Counted from the first letter of the stretch, positions 1 to 9,340 are shown. The stretch is 64,000 nt of DNA from Gracilibacillus massiliensis (GCF_001458115.1 NZ_CZRP01000011.1:186001-250000), one strand, 5' to 3'. The notes: generated from the sequence alone by a model not told the origin. Numbers and translations are program-made.

Positions 1-863
1 ACTGGAAAAAGTACTAACATTAATACTGCCACTAAAATGCCCCACGTTAGGGATGTAATAATGTGATGTCCAGAAATCGCTAGAAACAAGACAATAATAA
101 AAGGTATCAGCATCAAAAGTCCATTTGGGCTTGTGGTGGCTTCTAAACTATTTTGATTTTCAAAAGAACCACCACCACCAAAAATGACGAATAAAATAAG
201 TGTAGGGATCGCTGCAGAAACAGCATACTTAAATCGACTACGGACAACTCCAGGTACATCCGCACCTTGGGTGGTTGCTGAAACGATCGTGGTGTCAGAT
301 ACAGGTGCAAGGTTGTCCCCAAATACTGCACCAGCTAGGATCGCTGCGAATAAAATTGTCGGATCAGCTCCTGTTGCTACTCCAGCTGGGAACATTAATG
401 TACAGAAAGCAACTGTTGTTCCATACCCTGTTCCAACTGCTGTTGAGAAGATAGCTGCTAATATAAAAGTTAAACCTACGAAAAGTCCACCTGTAAATCC
501 AGTGATGGTACCAATCCATACCAGACCTTCAACAAGTCCACCAACCTGAAGCACTTGAGCAAACATACCGGCATAAAACCATGCCACCATTGCTATCACG
601 CCTATTGGCTGAGCTAATCCTTCAAATAATCCTTGGGCATAATCCGCCCATTTACTTTTCGAAAAGAATAAACCTAAAGTAATCCCGAAAATAGCCCCTA
701 AAACGAGTCCAATTTCAGAAGATAATTGCAATACACTCGTAGTTATCGCCCATATTACAAAAACTAATAACGGAATAGCTGCGCCAAAAGCACCTAAACG
801 GAAGTCCAATTTATTTATTTTAGAACTGCCTGTTGCACGTGAAAGTTCACCTTCTTGTTGCAT
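1..863 (-). CDS. NhaC-type Na+/H+ antiporter, partial
   Basis: The reading frame starts at an ATG (reverse strand) ending at 863, behind a good AGGAGG site, and runs off the left edge, so about 287 N-terminal residues are seen. The protein is a multi-spanning membrane protein with a short polar N-terminus. It carries the stretch GTGYGTTVAF and, further on, GAVFGDNLAPVSDTTI followed by SATTQGAD, which is characteristic of the NhaC (COG1757) sodium/proton antiporter family. The expected role is Na+ extrusion coupled to proton entry across the cytoplasmic membrane, which fits a salt-tolerant bacillus. It is divergent from the downstream permease pair and no regulator is visible. The substrate (Na+/H+ versus malate/lactate-type exchange, as in MleN) cannot be settled from this part. 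Confidence 0.85.
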   Translation of the reverse strand, partial: MQQEGELSRATGSSKINKLDFRLGAFGAAIPLLVFVIWAITTSVLQLSSEIGLVLGAIFGITLGLFFSKSKWADYAQGLFEGLAQPIGVIAMVAWFYAGMFAQVLQVGGLVEGLVWIGTITGFTGGLFVGLTFILAAIFSTAVGTGYGTTVAFCTLMFPAGVATGADPTILFAAILAGAVFGDNLAPVSDTTIVSATTQGADVPGVVRSRFKYAVSAAIPTLILFVIFGGGGSFENQNSLEATTSPNGLLMLIPFIIVLFLAISGHHIITSLTWGILVAVLMLVLFP

Positions 864-980
864 ATAAATCCTCCTTCAATCAAATAAAAGCCTTAAATAT
901 TGTAACATATTTAGATCAAAACATAATTGCATTTTTTCATTTTTTGCTGTTTATTCAGTAAGAAATATCATGGGAAGAAA

Positions 981-1001
981 AAAACGGAATGATTACGATT
1001 T
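981..1001. promoter_or_regulatory. Zur-like operator
   Basis: A 10-1-10 inverted repeat: the left arm AAAACGGAAT pairs with the right arm ATTACGATTT around a single G at 991, with 8 of 10 arm positions complementary. The right half matches the Bacillus Zur half-site (ATTACGA) exactly. It lies about 80 bp upstream of a permease gene pair whose second protein has a histidine-rich loop. Repression under zinc-replete conditions is the inference. Confidence 0.6.
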
Positions 1002-1082
1002 AATCCTGTGATTTACTTCTATTATTAAAAAACGATTCATATAGATATTAATAGATTAGTATATAAAGGAGCAAGTTAAGCT

Positions 1083-2081
1083 ATGAAAAAAAGTGTACCA
1101 TCTATTATTATTGATACGGCAATTTTATTACTATTTGGTATGGTCGTTTATGTAATAGGTTTTAGTGATACCTATAAAATAAATGGCTTATCAAATGATT
1201 TGTATCAGCTCAACACTATATTTTTAAGCATTTTGATTGAAGCTTTACCATTTGTATTAATCGGTGTACTGATCGCCGGATTTATTCAGATGTTTATTAC
1301 AGAAAATCAACTAAAGAAATGGATACCAAAAAATAGGTATGCAGCCATATTTATGAGTTGTGTCGTTGGCGGGTTATTTCCTGCTTGTGAGTGCGGAATA
1401 GTTCCTATTGTCAGGCGTCTGATAGATAAAGGTGTCCCTATTTATGCTGGTGTAGGATTTTTATTAACAGGACCATTGATAAACCCTATTGTTATTTATT
1501 CCACATATATGGCATTCGGAAATGACTTAGAGATGGCTATATTACGGATGGGTGTGGGGTTTATTATTGCCTTGATAATTGCTGTTTTAATCAGTTTCTT
1601 ATTCAAATCCAATCAATTAAAGACAACGACTACCTCCATGACAAGTTGTAATGATCATACAGACCGTCAATCATTGCTTGAAAAATTAGGAAAAACTCTT
1701 ATACATGCGGTAGATGAATTTTTTGATATGGGAAAATATCTTATTATTGGTGCGTTTTTAGCTTCTTTTGTACAAGTTTATGTCTCTACCAATCTGTTAG
1801 TGAGTTTAGGGGATGATCAATTCACGTCGCTTGTAGTGATGATGAGCTTAGCCTATTTGCTTTCATTATGTTCAGAAGCTGATGCATTTATCGGAGCATC
1901 TTTTTCTAGTATATTTCCTAGAAGTGCTATCCTTGGATTCCTTGTTTACGGCCCTATGATCGATTTGAAAAATACTTTGATGATGTTAAGTGTCTTTAAA
2001 ACCAAATTTGTTATTATTTTTGTCGGGATTGTGTCGATAACTGTGTTTCTTACTATCAGTCTGTTGACAATTGTTTTGTAG
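1083..2081 (+). CDS. YcgR/YraQ-type permease (COG0701, DUF318)
   Basis: A 332-residue integral membrane protein with about eight hydrophobic segments in two halves separated by a polar loop (residues about 180-210). The first half holds the signature FPACECGIVPIVRRL with a CxCG motif, and the second half the related LLSLCSEADAFIG. Both are hallmarks of the COG0701 permease family, which includes B. subtilis YcgR and ArsP-like organoarsenical efflux proteins. It is followed 12 bp later by a TIGR03943/YcgQ-type protein, the usual partner of YcgR. The start has a weakly spaced AAAGGAG. With the Zur-like box upstream, a role in zinc or other metal or metallocofactor handling is likely, but the transported species is unknown. 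Confidence 0.8.
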   Translation: MKKSVPSIIIDTAILLLFGMVVYVIGFSDTYKINGLSNDLYQLNTIFLSILIEALPFVLIGVLIAGFIQMFITENQLKKWIPKNRYAAIFMSCVVGGLFPACECGIVPIVRRLIDKGVPIYAGVGFLLTGPLINPIVIYSTYMAFGNDLEMAILRMGVGFIIALIIAVLISFLFKSNQLKTTTTSMTSCNDHTDRQSLLEKLGKTLIHAVDEFFDMGKYLIIGAFLASFVQVYVSTNLLVSLGDDQFTSLVVMMSLAYLLSLCSEADAFIGASFSSIFPRSAILGFLVYGPMIDLKNTLMMLSVFKTKFVIIFVGIVSITVFLTISLLTIVL

Positions 2082-2093
2082 GAGGGGAAGTTA

Positions 2094-3011
2094 ATGAAAA
2101 TCAATGGGCAACAACTAGGTCGTGCCATTATTTTAATATTTTTCACTGTGTTTATCTTTCAATTACATGTAAGTGAGGATATACTAAAATTAATTAATCC
2201 TAAATATGAGTCGTTAAGTAAAACTGGAGCGGGGTTATTTCTCGTATTATTTTTGGCTCAGATGCATAGAGTATTTACCTTTAATGAAAAAGAGGACAAT
2301 CATCAACACCACCATCACGAACACGATCATTTTCACGATCATGGTGATCAACCTTTAAACGTTAGGAAGTTGATTAGTTATAGTGTGATTATATTTCCAC
2401 TATTCACAGGTATACTAGTCCCTTTATCAAGCTTAGATGCATCGATAGCAAAAAATAAAGGAGCAACATTATCAATTACAAATAATGCAGAAAAGTCCGC
2501 AAAAGAAAACGGTGCTCAGAATCAAGAAGACCAACAAACCGAGATTGACCATAATGCGATTGATCCAAATATTTATAAAAATAAAATTTCTAATAAAGAC
2601 TATGATCAATTACGTGAAAATATTGTAAATCAAAACCATATTATGATGGATGACACGCTTTTCTCGACCTATTATCAGGAAATAATGCAGAATGCTCAAC
2701 AATTACAAGGAGTAGAAGTTACTTTATCCGGGTTTGTTTATCGGGAAGCGGATTTTAGTCCTCAACAATTAGTCATCGGACGATTTCTAGTTACACATTG
2801 TGTGGCAGATGCTAGTTTGATTGGCTTTTTAACAGAATTTGATCATCCAATGACAATAGAGGATAATACCTGGTTGGAAATAACCGGAACCATTGCATTA
2901 TCGGAGTACCAAGGTACTGAACTGCCATTGATTCAAGTAAAGGACGCTACTGTAATAGAAGAGCCTGATCAGCCTTATGTTTATCCTGTAAATATCGAAA
3001 TAATAGAATGA
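2094..3011 (+). CDS. YcgQ/TIGR03943 family permease-associated protein
   Basis: A 305-residue protein. The N-terminus has two hydrophobic segments, then a cytoplasmic or surface loop extremely rich in His, Asp and Glu (residues about 67-83, HQHHHHEHDHFHDHGDQ), a third hydrophobic segment near residue 100, and a soluble C-terminal domain. The C-terminal domain contains GFVYREADFSPQQ and FLVTHCVADASLIGF, typical of the TIGR03943 (UPF0703, YcgQ) family. The His-rich loop could bind Zn2+ or a similar metal. It is translationally close to the upstream COG0701 permease (12 bp, AGGAGG site) and is presumably its partner at the membrane. Function in metal homeostasis is inferred from the His-rich loop and the Zur-like box. 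Confidence 0.8.
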   Translation: MKINGQQLGRAIILIFFTVFIFQLHVSEDILKLINPKYESLSKTGAGLFLVLFLAQMHRVFTFNEKEDNHQHHHHEHDHFHDHGDQPLNVRKLISYSVIIFPLFTGILVPLSSLDASIAKNKGATLSITNNAEKSAKENGAQNQEDQQTEIDHNAIDPNIYKNKISNKDYDQLRENIVNQNHIMMDDTLFSTYYQEIMQNAQQLQGVEVTLSGFVYREADFSPQQLVIGRFLVTHCVADASLIGFLTEFDHPMTIEDNTWLEITGTIALSEYQGTELPLIQVKDATVIEEPDQPYVYPVNIEIIE

Positions 3012-3024
3012 AAGAGGAATTGAT

Positions 3025-3303
3025 GTGGGAATATTCTTTGAAGATGACCATCGTAAAAGATATCCAAAATCGAAACTATTTATGATAACGCAAAGTCTAC
3101 TATTAGCAGCCATGATCGTTATTTTAATAGCAGCTATCATTCGTTCGGAGTATGGGTTTATTGGTATTGCTCCGATAATAGGCTCTGTTAGTATGATGAT
3201 GGACGCTATTCATTATCATAAACATACGAACGAGTGGGATAAAAAGGATATCATAGTAGTTTTGATATTCTTTTTATCCGGTATTACATTGATTATCAAG
3301 TAG
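3025..3303 (+). CDS. Small membrane protein, unknown function
   Basis: A 92-residue protein beginning at a GTG behind AAAGAGGAA; the overlapping ATG two bases upstream is in a frame that stops quickly. It has a charged N-terminus (EDDHRKRYPKSK), then three hydrophobic segments (about 19-42, 44-60, 74-92) with a short loop containing two histidines (AIHYHKH). It is the third gene of the probable Zur-controlled operon, 13 bp after the YcgQ-like gene, and ahead of a terminator. No family is recognised. Its position suggests an accessory role with the permease pair. Confidence 0.6.
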   Translation: MGIFFEDDHRKRYPKSKLFMITQSLLLAAMIVILIAAIIRSEYGFIGIAPIIGSVSMMMDAIHYHKHTNEWDKKDIIVVLIFFLSGITLIIK

Positions 3304-3385
3304 TAAGAATACAAATTAAATGAATTCTAGAAGATTTACATTAATTTAAAAGAGATGGACTGGGAACATACAACTATTTTCGTCA

Positions 3386-3419
3386 AGCAGGTGGATAATA
3401 TATTTCACCTGCTTTTTTT
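3386..3419 (+). terminator. Rho-independent terminator after ycgR/ycgQ-like operon
   Basis: Perfect 8-bp arms AGCAGGTG (3386-3393) and CACCTGCT (3406-3413), with a 12-nt A/T-rich loop, followed by a run of T residues. Confidence 0.8.
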
Positions 3420-3519
3420 GGTCATTAAAATACTCTTATAATTTTACTGATATGATTTTTCGTTAGTTTTAATAATCTGTTTATTATCAAAAGAAGATTA
3501 ATAGTATCGTAAAAAGATA

Positions 3520-3536
3520 TGTAAGAAAACCTCACA
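3520..3536. promoter_or_regulatory. GlnR/TnrA-type nitrogen box before urease operon
   Basis: TGTAAGAAAACCTCACA fits the TGTNA-N7-TNACA consensus of the Bacillus nitrogen regulators GlnR and TnrA exactly, with one mismatch in the extended 17-bp consensus. It sits 72 bp before the ureA start. An inverted repeat CTCACAAT/ATTGTGAG (3531-3556) overlaps its right half. If TnrA activates from this site at the usual distance (centre near -50), transcription would start around 3577. Nitrogen-limited induction is inferred. Confidence 0.7.
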
Positions 3537-3607
3537 ATACTTTAGTGGATTGTGAGTTGTCATGTTAGGGTTAACAATATATTAAAAGTAAATGGGGAGG
3601 AATAAAG

Positions 3608-3910
3608 GTGAAGCTTTCGCCCGTGGAACAAGAAAAACTGTTACTACACGTAGCAGGTGAACTAGCGGAAAAACGTAAGAATAAAGGAATAAAACTAAAT
3701 TATCCAGAATCAGTTGCCTTAATTAGCTGTTATTTATTAGAAGGAGCAAGAGAAGGAAAGACAGTTGCTCAATTAATGCAAGAAGGAAAACATTTATTAA
3801 CAGCGGATGACGTAATGGAGGGGATTCCTGAAATGGTGGAGAGTGTGCAAATCGAAGCAACATTCCCGGACGGAACGAAACTTGTTACGGTTCATCAACC
3901 AATCATTTAG
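3608..3910 (+). CDS. ureA: Urease subunit gamma
   Basis: A 100-residue protein of exactly the usual UreA length, starting with [20 protein letters not shown] and containing NYPESVALI and [13 protein letters not shown], all diagnostic. It starts at a GTG behind GGGGAGGAA. It forms the (alpha-beta-gamma)3 apoenzyme in the cytoplasm with UreB and UreC and hydrolyses urea to ammonia and carbamate. It is the first gene of a tightly packed seven-gene operon ureABCEFGD, behind the GlnR/TnrA-type box. Confidence 0.98.
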   Translation: MKLSPVEQEKLLLHVAGELAEKRKNKGIKLNYPESVALISCYLLEGAREGKTVAQLMQEGKHLLTADDVMEGIPEMVESVQIEATFPDGTKLVTVHQPII

Positions 3911-3921
3911 GAGGTGTGGAA

Positions 3922-4272
3922 ATGATACCAGGAGAATTAAAATTAGCTAAAGAAACGATCACTATTAATAAGGGAAGAAACACAAAAAAGATAAAGATTT
4001 CCAATCAAGGAGATCGCCCAATTCAAGTAGGTTCCCATTATCATTTTCCAGAGGTGAATCGTGAACTTGTATTTGATCGCTCAGAAACGATCGGCATGCG
4101 TCTCAATGTTGCTGCAGGTACAGCGGTGCGTTTTGAACCTGGCGAGGAAAAGGAAATCGAGCTTGTTGAAATAGCAGGTAATCTTCACGTATATGGACTT
4201 AATAATCTTACAAACGGAGCTACCTCAGAAAAAGAGAAGATTTTGCAAACGATAAAGGAAAAAGATTTTTAG
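3922..4272 (+). CDS. ureB: Urease subunit beta
   Basis: A 116-residue protein with the conserved MIPGEL start, [12 protein letters not shown] and the Arg/Gly-rich core [25 protein letters not shown] of UreB. The ATG at 3922 is preferred over the in-frame GTG at 3916 because AGGAGGTG lies at the right distance and MIPGEL is the family start. It lies 11 bp after ureA. It is a structural subunit of the urease trimer, stabilising the alpha-subunit active site. Confidence 0.97.
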   Translation: MIPGELKLAKETITINKGRNTKKIKISNQGDRPIQVGSHYHFPEVNRELVFDRSETIGMRLNVAAGTAVRFEPGEEKEIELVEIAGNLHVYGLNNLTNGATSEKEKILQTIKEKDF

Positions 4273-4287
4273 AAAGGAGCGTAATCT

Positions 4288-6003
4288 ATGAAACTATCAC
4301 GTCAACAATATGCGGCCCTCTATGGTCCGACGACAGGTGACCAAATTCGTTTAGCCGACTCAGAAATATGGATAGAGGTTGAGAAAGATTATACAAGCTA
4401 TGGGGATGAAAGTGTTTTTGGTGGTGGAAAAGTATTACGAGACGGCATGGGACAAAGCAGTACTAGAACAAGAGATGAGAATGTTTTAGATTTGATTTTG
4501 ACCAACGCGCTTATCTTAGATTATACCGGTATTGTTAAAGCAGATATAGGTGTGAAAAATGGTCGAATTGTGGCGATTGGTAAGGGTGGTAACCCTGATG
4601 TCATGGAAGGTGTTACTGAAAATATGATTGTAGGAGCCTCAACAGAAGTAATCGCATGTGAAAATAAGATTGTAACAGCCGGTGCAATCGATGCTCATAT
4701 TCATTTTATTAGTCCACAACAAATTGAAGTAGCATTAGCTGCAGGGTATACTACAATGCTAGGTGGGGGAACAGGGCCAGCAACTGGAACGAATGCAACT
4801 ACCTGTACACCAGGACAGTGGAATATTCATCGCATGCTGGAAGCGGCAGAAGAATATCCGATCAATATAGGTTTTTTAGGAAAAGGGAACGCATCCACAG
4901 CAGCTCCCCAACGTGAACAAATAGCAGCAGGTGCAATTGGTTTGAAACTGCACGAGGATTGGGGCACTACACCGGCAGCAATTAGTCAGTGTTTGGCTGT
5001 TGCAGATGAAATGGATGTGCAAGTGGCCATCCATACCGACACGTTAAACGAAGCAGGTTTCCTAGAAGATACTGTGGCAGCAATTGGTGAACGGGTGATC
5101 CATACTTATCATACAGAAGGTGCTGGTGGAGGACATGCACCAGATATTATGAAAATTGCATCCTTACCTAATGTATTACCATCGTCGACCAATCCAACCA
5201 GACCATATACAGTAAATACCATTGATGAGCATTTAGATATGTTGATGGTCTGCCATCATTTAGATCATAATGTGCCAGAAGATGTGGCCTTTGCTGACTC
5301 ACGTATTCGTCCAGAAACGATTGCTGCAGAAGATATCTTACATGACCTAGGTGTCATCAGTATGATTTCCTCTGATTCGCAAGCAATGGGGCGAGTTGGT
5401 GAGAGTATCACCAGAACATGGCAAACAGCCGATAAAATGAAGAAACAACGAGGTCTTTTACAAGAAGATCAGCAAGCCGCAAATGACAATACACGTGCGA
5501 AACGTTATGTTGCTAAATACACGATAAATCCTGCTATTACCCACGGGATGAATGAAGATATAGGGTCAATTGAAGTTGGTAAACTTGCCGACATCGTTAT
5601 TTGGGATCCGAAGTTTTTCGGAACGAAACCAGAAACCGTGGTCAAGGGTGGAATGATTGCCTATGCACAAATGGGTGATCCAAACGCATCGATCCCAACG
5701 CCACAACCAGTGATGATGCGACCAATGTTTGGCTCTTTAGGTAAGGCGAAGTATCAAACTGCCATCACTTTTGTATCGCAAGCTGCCCTTCAAGATAAGG
5801 TGCATGAAAAATTAGGCTTGCAAAAAATAATTCGTCCAGTGCGAAATTGTCGAAATCTTCAAAAATCTGATTTACCTTTAAATGGATTCACACCGAAAAT
5901 TGAGGTTGATCCAGAAACATATGAGGTAAAACTTGATGGAGAAGTGATAACTTGTGAACCATTTGAAGAAGTTGCGCTGGCACAAAGATATTATTTATTT
6001 TAG
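4288..6003 (+). CDS. ureC: Urease subunit alpha (catalytic)
   Basis: A 571-residue catalytic subunit. The nickel-site residues are all present: His137 and His139 in AIDAHIHF, the Lys220 that is carbamylated (GLKLHEDWG), His249, His275 and Asp363 (SSDSQAMG). The mobile-flap Cys322-His323 (MVCHHLD) is also present, with spacing as in Sporosarcina pasteurii urease. It follows ureB by 15 bp with AGAAAGGAG. The enzyme is nickel-dependent, so it competes for Ni2+ with the LarA-type nickel-pincer enzyme encoded at 55 kb. No dedicated nickel transporter is present in or next to this operon. Confidence 0.99.
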   Translation: MKLSRQQYAALYGPTTGDQIRLADSEIWIEVEKDYTSYGDESVFGGGKVLRDGMGQSSTRTRDENVLDLILTNALILDYTGIVKADIGVKNGRIVAIGKGGNPDVMEGVTENMIVGASTEVIACENKIVTAGAIDAHIHFISPQQIEVALAAGYTTMLGGGTGPATGTNATTCTPGQWNIHRMLEAAEEYPINIGFLGKGNASTAAPQREQIAAGAIGLKLHEDWGTTPAAISQCLAVADEMDVQVAIHTDTLNEAGFLEDTVAAIGERVIHTYHTEGAGGGHAPDIMKIASLPNVLPSSTNPTRPYTVNTIDEHLDMLMVCHHLDHNVPEDVAFADSRIRPETIAAEDILHDLGVISMISSDSQAMGRVGESITRTWQTADKMKKQRGLLQEDQQAANDNTRAKRYVAKYTINPAITHGMNEDIGSIEVGKLADIVIWDPKFFGTKPETVVKGGMIAYAQMGDPNASIPTPQPVMMRPMFGSLGKAKYQTAITFVSQAALQDKVHEKLGLQKIIRPVRNCRNLQKSDLPLNGFTPKIEVDPETYEVKLDGEVITCEPFEEVALAQRYYLF

Positions 6004-6014
6004 GAGGAGTCGTA

Positions 6015-6458
6015 ATGTTAACGAAAGAAATTATTGGAAATATAGAAGAACAAACCAAAGATCATGCCAACCGTGAGTGGATCGAATTAGATTGGGACGA
6101 ATTAAACAAACGAATTTTAAGAAAGACAACAGATAAAGGTACAGATGTGGCGATCTCACTTGAGGAAAAAGCACCATTAAAAGTTGGAGATATTGTTTAT
6201 GAAGATGCTACAAAACAAATTGTAATTCGTACCAAAAAGGAAAGAGTTTATGTTGTCTATCCCTCTTCGATCATCGAAATGGGGAAAGCAGCATTTGAAT
6301 TAGGGAATCGTCATACCCCGTGCTTAATTTCGGAATCAGAAATCGTGGTCCGCTATGATGAAACGTTAGAACGTCTATTTGATGAAGTAGGTGTAGAGTA
6401 TGAAGCAACAGAAAGAAGATTTACAGAGCCCTTTAAGTACAGAGGCCATCAGCACTAA
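6015..6458 (+). CDS. ureE: Urease accessory protein UreE
   Basis: A 147-residue nickel metallochaperone. It has an N-terminal peptide-binding domain and a C-terminal metal-binding domain with IEMGKAAFELGNRHTPC, containing the conserved metal-site His, and a short His-bearing tail (GHQH) rather than a long poly-His tail. It delivers Ni2+ to UreG and the UreDFG-apourease complex. It starts 11 bp after ureC at an ATG behind AGGAGG. Its last 59 bp overlap the ureF start, so the two are probably translationally coupled. Confidence 0.95.
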   Translation: MLTKEIIGNIEEQTKDHANREWIELDWDELNKRILRKTTDKGTDVAISLEEKAPLKVGDIVYEDATKQIVIRTKKERVYVVYPSSIIEMGKAAFELGNRHTPCLISESEIVVRYDETLERLFDEVGVEYEATERRFTEPFKYRGHQH

Positions 6459-7125
6459 ATTTTTGTACTTAATGCATATTCATGATTCGGCATTTCCGAT
6501 AGGAAGCTATACTCATTCGTTTGGGATGGAGACGTTTATTCAGGCAGACACCATTGCTTCAAAAGAAGATCTATTTTCGTTTTGCAGCATGTATGTCCGA
6601 GAAAATGTTGCCTATACAGATGGGATTTTTGTTAAGGAAGCTTATTTGCAGGAGGAAATGCCTGCGTTAATTCGTTTAGAAAAAATCTGTGATGCCAGTA
6701 AAAATGCCGAAGAAACAAGGGAAGCTAGCAGTATGATTGGTAAGCAATTTCTAAAAGCGGTGTTACCAGTAAGTGAGGTCCCATCCCTTCAAGAATGGGA
6801 AAGACTCTTACATCAGAAAAAAGTGACCGCTCATTTTCCAATCGTCTATAGTTTGTATGCAAAAGAGATGAAATTTGATCTTTATACAACAATAATGACT
6901 TTTCTATATTCATCAACAGTCGGTCTTGTCCACAATGCTGTCCGAGCGATTCCATTAGGACAAAAGGCGGGAATTGAAGTGATTCATCGTTTAATTCCTG
7001 AGATAGAAAAGGCAACAAATCAAATTTTAAGGCGCTCATTAAAAGACCTTTCAAACCATGCAGTGGGATTGGAGTTAGCGTCAATGCAACATAAATATTT
7101 AACGTCAAGATTATTTATATCATAA
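6400..7125 (+). CDS. ureF: Urease accessory protein UreF
   Basis: A 241-residue, largely helical protein with the UreF signature [21 protein letters not shown] near the N-terminus and a conserved C-terminal region [22 protein letters not shown]. It acts with UreD and UreG to gate nickel and bicarbonate insertion into urease. The chosen ATG at 6400 lies inside ureE (59-bp overlap) behind AGGTG. A later ATG at 6472 would remove part of the conserved [10 protein letters not shown] segment, so it is less likely. The true start between these is uncertain by about 20 residues. Confidence 0.93.
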   Translation: MKQQKEDLQSPLSTEAISTKFLYLMHIHDSAFPIGSYTHSFGMETFIQADTIASKEDLFSFCSMYVRENVAYTDGIFVKEAYLQEEMPALIRLEKICDASKNAEETREASSMIGKQFLKAVLPVSEVPSLQEWERLLHQKKVTAHFPIVYSLYAKEMKFDLYTTIMTFLYSSTVGLVHNAVRAIPLGQKAGIEVIHRLIPEIEKATNQILRRSLKDLSNHAVGLELASMQHKYLTSRLFIS

Positions 7126-7141
7126 GGAAGGGGAAAAGAAA

Positions 7142-7759
7142 ATGAAACCAGTTATTGTAGGTGTTGGAGGCCCTGTAGGATCAGGGAAAACCTCTTTAGT
7201 AGAGAAGCTAACAAAGGAAATGGTGGAAAACTATAGTGTTGCGGTTATCACTAACGATATTTACACCAAAGAAGATGCGCAATTTTTGATTACACAAGGT
7301 ATTTTACCTGAAGATCGGATTATTGGTGTCGAAACAGGAGGATGTCCACATACTGCGATCAGAGAGGACGCCTCAATGAATTTTGAAGCGATAGATGAAT
7401 TGAAACGACGTTTTAATGATTTAGATATCATATTGTTAGAAAGCGGTGGAGATAATTTATCGGCAACCTTTAGTCCGGAATTAGTCGACGGTTATATTTA
7501 TGTAATTGACGTGGCTGAAGGTGGCGATATTCCAAGAAAAGGTGGTCCAGGTGTAACGAGGTCAGATTTGTTGTTAGTCAATAAAATCGATCTAGCCCCA
7601 TACGTGGAAGTAGACCTGGATAAAATGAAACTAGATGCGAAGGAAGCACGTAAAGAACGACCATTTGTATTTACCAATGTAAAAAAAGGTGACGGTATTC
7701 CAGAAGTGATCGAGTGGATTCAACATGCAATGCTATTAGAAGGAAGCGAACTATCTTAG
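7142..7759 (+). CDS. ureG: Urease accessory GTPase UreG
   Basis: A 205-residue SIMIBI-class GTPase. The Walker A motif GPVGSGKT spans residues 10-17, the metal-binding CPH motif lies in [13 protein letters not shown], the Walker B/switch region is [17 protein letters not shown], and NKIDLA is the guanine-specificity motif. It couples GTP hydrolysis to nickel delivery to apourease. It starts at an ATG behind AAGGAAGGGG. The stop abuts the ureD start directly, showing coupled translation. Confidence 0.98.
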   Translation: MKPVIVGVGGPVGSGKTSLVEKLTKEMVENYSVAVITNDIYTKEDAQFLITQGILPEDRIIGVETGGCPHTAIREDASMNFEAIDELKRRFNDLDIILLESGGDNLSATFSPELVDGYIYVIDVAEGGDIPRKGGPGVTRSDLLLVNKIDLAPYVEVDLDKMKLDAKEARKERPFVFTNVKKGDGIPEVIEWIQHAMLLEGSELS

Positions 7760-8527
7760 ATGGATGGTAAGCTTGATCTTTTATTTGGCAAGAGAAAAAA
7801 CAAAACAATCATGAAGGATGTTTATTACCAACCACCTTTAAAAGCAAGCAGAGGACTATATGTGAAAAATGCTAGCGACTTAACCGTTTATTTGATGGAG
7901 TCATCAGGTGGTCTTGTCGCAGGTGACAGCAACGAATATAATGTTCAATTGGAAGAAGGTAGCACTATAACACTCCATCCGCAAGCAGCAACTAAAGTAT
8001 ATCCATCTTTCAATGGCCGACCGAGCTCGCAAAAAGTGAGTATTGAACTTGCAGACAGGGCTTCTTTATCATGGAAAACAGAAGAGGTCATACCGTTTGC
8101 TAATAGTAGTTTTCAAAGTCATACCAAAGTAGATATGAAACGGAATAGCCGTTTCTATTGGGAAGAAATACTATATCCTGGTCGAGAAAAACGTGGAGAG
8201 TCATTTACGTTCGAAAGCTGTCAAACGATGCTAGAGGTATGGATGGAAGAGCAATGCTTGGTATATGATCGAATACATTTTGATCCAAATATTCAGTCAA
8301 TTCAACATCAAGGTGTAATGGGTAATTTTCAATATGTGGCAAGTATCTGGATAATCGATCACCAATTAAAAATAGATCCGGAGCATTGGAATCAATCATC
8401 TGCAGATCATCAAGTAAGTGTTACTAGTTTACGTGACATCGGTTATTTAGTGCGCTTTCTATCTAATGATTTACCTCGAATCAAAAATGAAATGGCAAGC
8501 ATTAGTCAATATGTGGAAAGTAAGTAG
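7760..8527 (+). CDS. ureD: Urease accessory protein UreD (UreH)
   Basis: A 255-residue protein with the UreD landmark SSGGLVAGDSNEYNVQLEEG and the downstream TLHPQAATKVYPS. UreD forms the tunnel that conducts nickel from UreG/UreF to the active site. The ATG begins at the base after the ureG stop, with no separate ribosome site of its own. It is the last gene of the operon and precedes a strong terminator. The operon order ABCEFGD is common in Bacillales. Confidence 0.95.
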   Translation: MDGKLDLLFGKRKNKTIMKDVYYQPPLKASRGLYVKNASDLTVYLMESSGGLVAGDSNEYNVQLEEGSTITLHPQAATKVYPSFNGRPSSQKVSIELADRASLSWKTEEVIPFANSSFQSHTKVDMKRNSRFYWEEILYPGREKRGESFTFESCQTMLEVWMEEQCLVYDRIHFDPNIQSIQHQGVMGNFQYVASIWIIDHQLKIDPEHWNQSSADHQVSVTSLRDIGYLVRFLSNDLPRIKNEMASISQYVESK

Positions 8528-8540
8528 CGGGGGGTTTTTA

Positions 8541-8574
8541 TCAGCGGGAGTTTAATACTTCCGCTGATTTTTTT
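8541..8574 (+). terminator. Terminator after urease operon
   Basis: An 11-bp stem TCAGCGGGAGT / ACTTCCGCTGA with one G-U pair and a short TTAAT loop, followed by seven T residues. Confidence 0.9.
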
Positions 8575-8579
8575 ACGGT

Positions 8580-9320
8580 CTTGGAAAACCCCTGGCTATG
8601 CCGGGGGTTCCATAGAGCTTCTAGCGTAGGGGCACAAAAAAGCCTCTCTTCATGGTAAGATAAGGTTGGTTTCCCGACCACCAAATCTCACCAAAGAAGG
8701 AGGCATGTCCAATGCAGGACAAGAACAGTTTAGCACATACACAGTGGAGATGTAAGTATCATATAGTTTTTGCGCCAAAATATAGAAGGCAAATTATATA
8801 TGGAAAATATAAAAGAAGTATTGGCAAAATAGTAAGAGAGCTTTGTGAAAGGAAGGGAGTTGAAATACACGAGGCACATGCATGCAGAGATCACATTCAT
8901 ATGTTAGTAAGTATTCCGCCAAAACTAAGTGTATCTCAATTCATGGGATACTTAAAGGGTAAAAGTAGTTTAATGATATATGATCGTCACGCCAATTTAA
9001 AATACAAGTACGGTAATCGAAAATTCTGGTGTCGAGGCTACTTCGCAGATACAGTGGGAAGAAATAAAAATCAAATACAAGAATATATTAGAAATCAGCT
9101 TAGAGAGGACTACATGAGTGATCAGTTGACCTTATTCGAAGAAATTGACCCGTTCACTGGAGAAAAACATAAGAAGAAATAAGAGATTCTTTTAGAATCA
9201 GTGAGTGAGTGTGGTGCAGAAGGGAAACCTATTCAGTGGGCCTTTTAGGCCGAGGCCGGTAATAGAGGCTTTCAGCCGCAGAGCAAACCACCAGTTCACA
9301 CTGGTGGTTTTGATTGATAA
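8580..9320 (+). mobile_element. IS200-type insertion sequence (tnpA only)
   Basis: A tnpA gene is flanked by subterminal hairpins, as expected for single-strand transposing IS200/IS605 elements. The left hairpin is at 8587-8609 (AACCCCTGGC / GCCGGGGGTT, TAT loop) and the right one at 9285-9310 (AAACCACCAGT / ACTGGTGGTTT, TCAC loop, perfect). A further stem at 8653-8693 (TGGTAAGAT / ATCTCACCA) ends just before the tnpA ribosome site and could block its translation. There is no tnpB/iscB gene. Exact ends are not visible, so the limits given are approximate. It sits between the urease terminator and the diguanylate cyclase and disrupts neither. Confidence 0.8.
8712..9182 (+). CDS. tnpA: IS200/IS605 family transposase TnpA
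   Basis: A 156-residue HUH/Y1 transposase. It opens with HTQWRCKYHIVFAPKYRRQ, has the HUH motif in ACRDHIHMLVSIPP and the catalytic Tyr in the C-terminal helix (QIQEYIRNQL). Length and motifs match complete IS200 TnpA, so the gene looks intact. It starts at an ATG behind AAGGAGG, directly after a stem-loop of the kind that represses TnpA synthesis in IS200. It cuts and rejoins single-stranded DNA at hairpin-marked ends. Confidence 0.95.
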   Translation: MQDKNSLAHTQWRCKYHIVFAPKYRRQIIYGKYKRSIGKIVRELCERKGVEIHEAHACRDHIHMLVSIPPKLSVSQFMGYLKGKSSLMIYDRHANLKYKYGNRKFWCRGYFADTVGRNKNQIQEYIRNQLREDYMSDQLTLFEEIDPFTGEKHKKK

Positions 9321-9340
9321 GAATATAATAGTTGTCTCTA

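Noticed and set aside
184-549. 121-codon plus-strand frame at the left edge
   Set aside because: It is antisense to the clearly coding NhaC-type antiporter and its sequence is low-complexity, as expected of a shadow frame.
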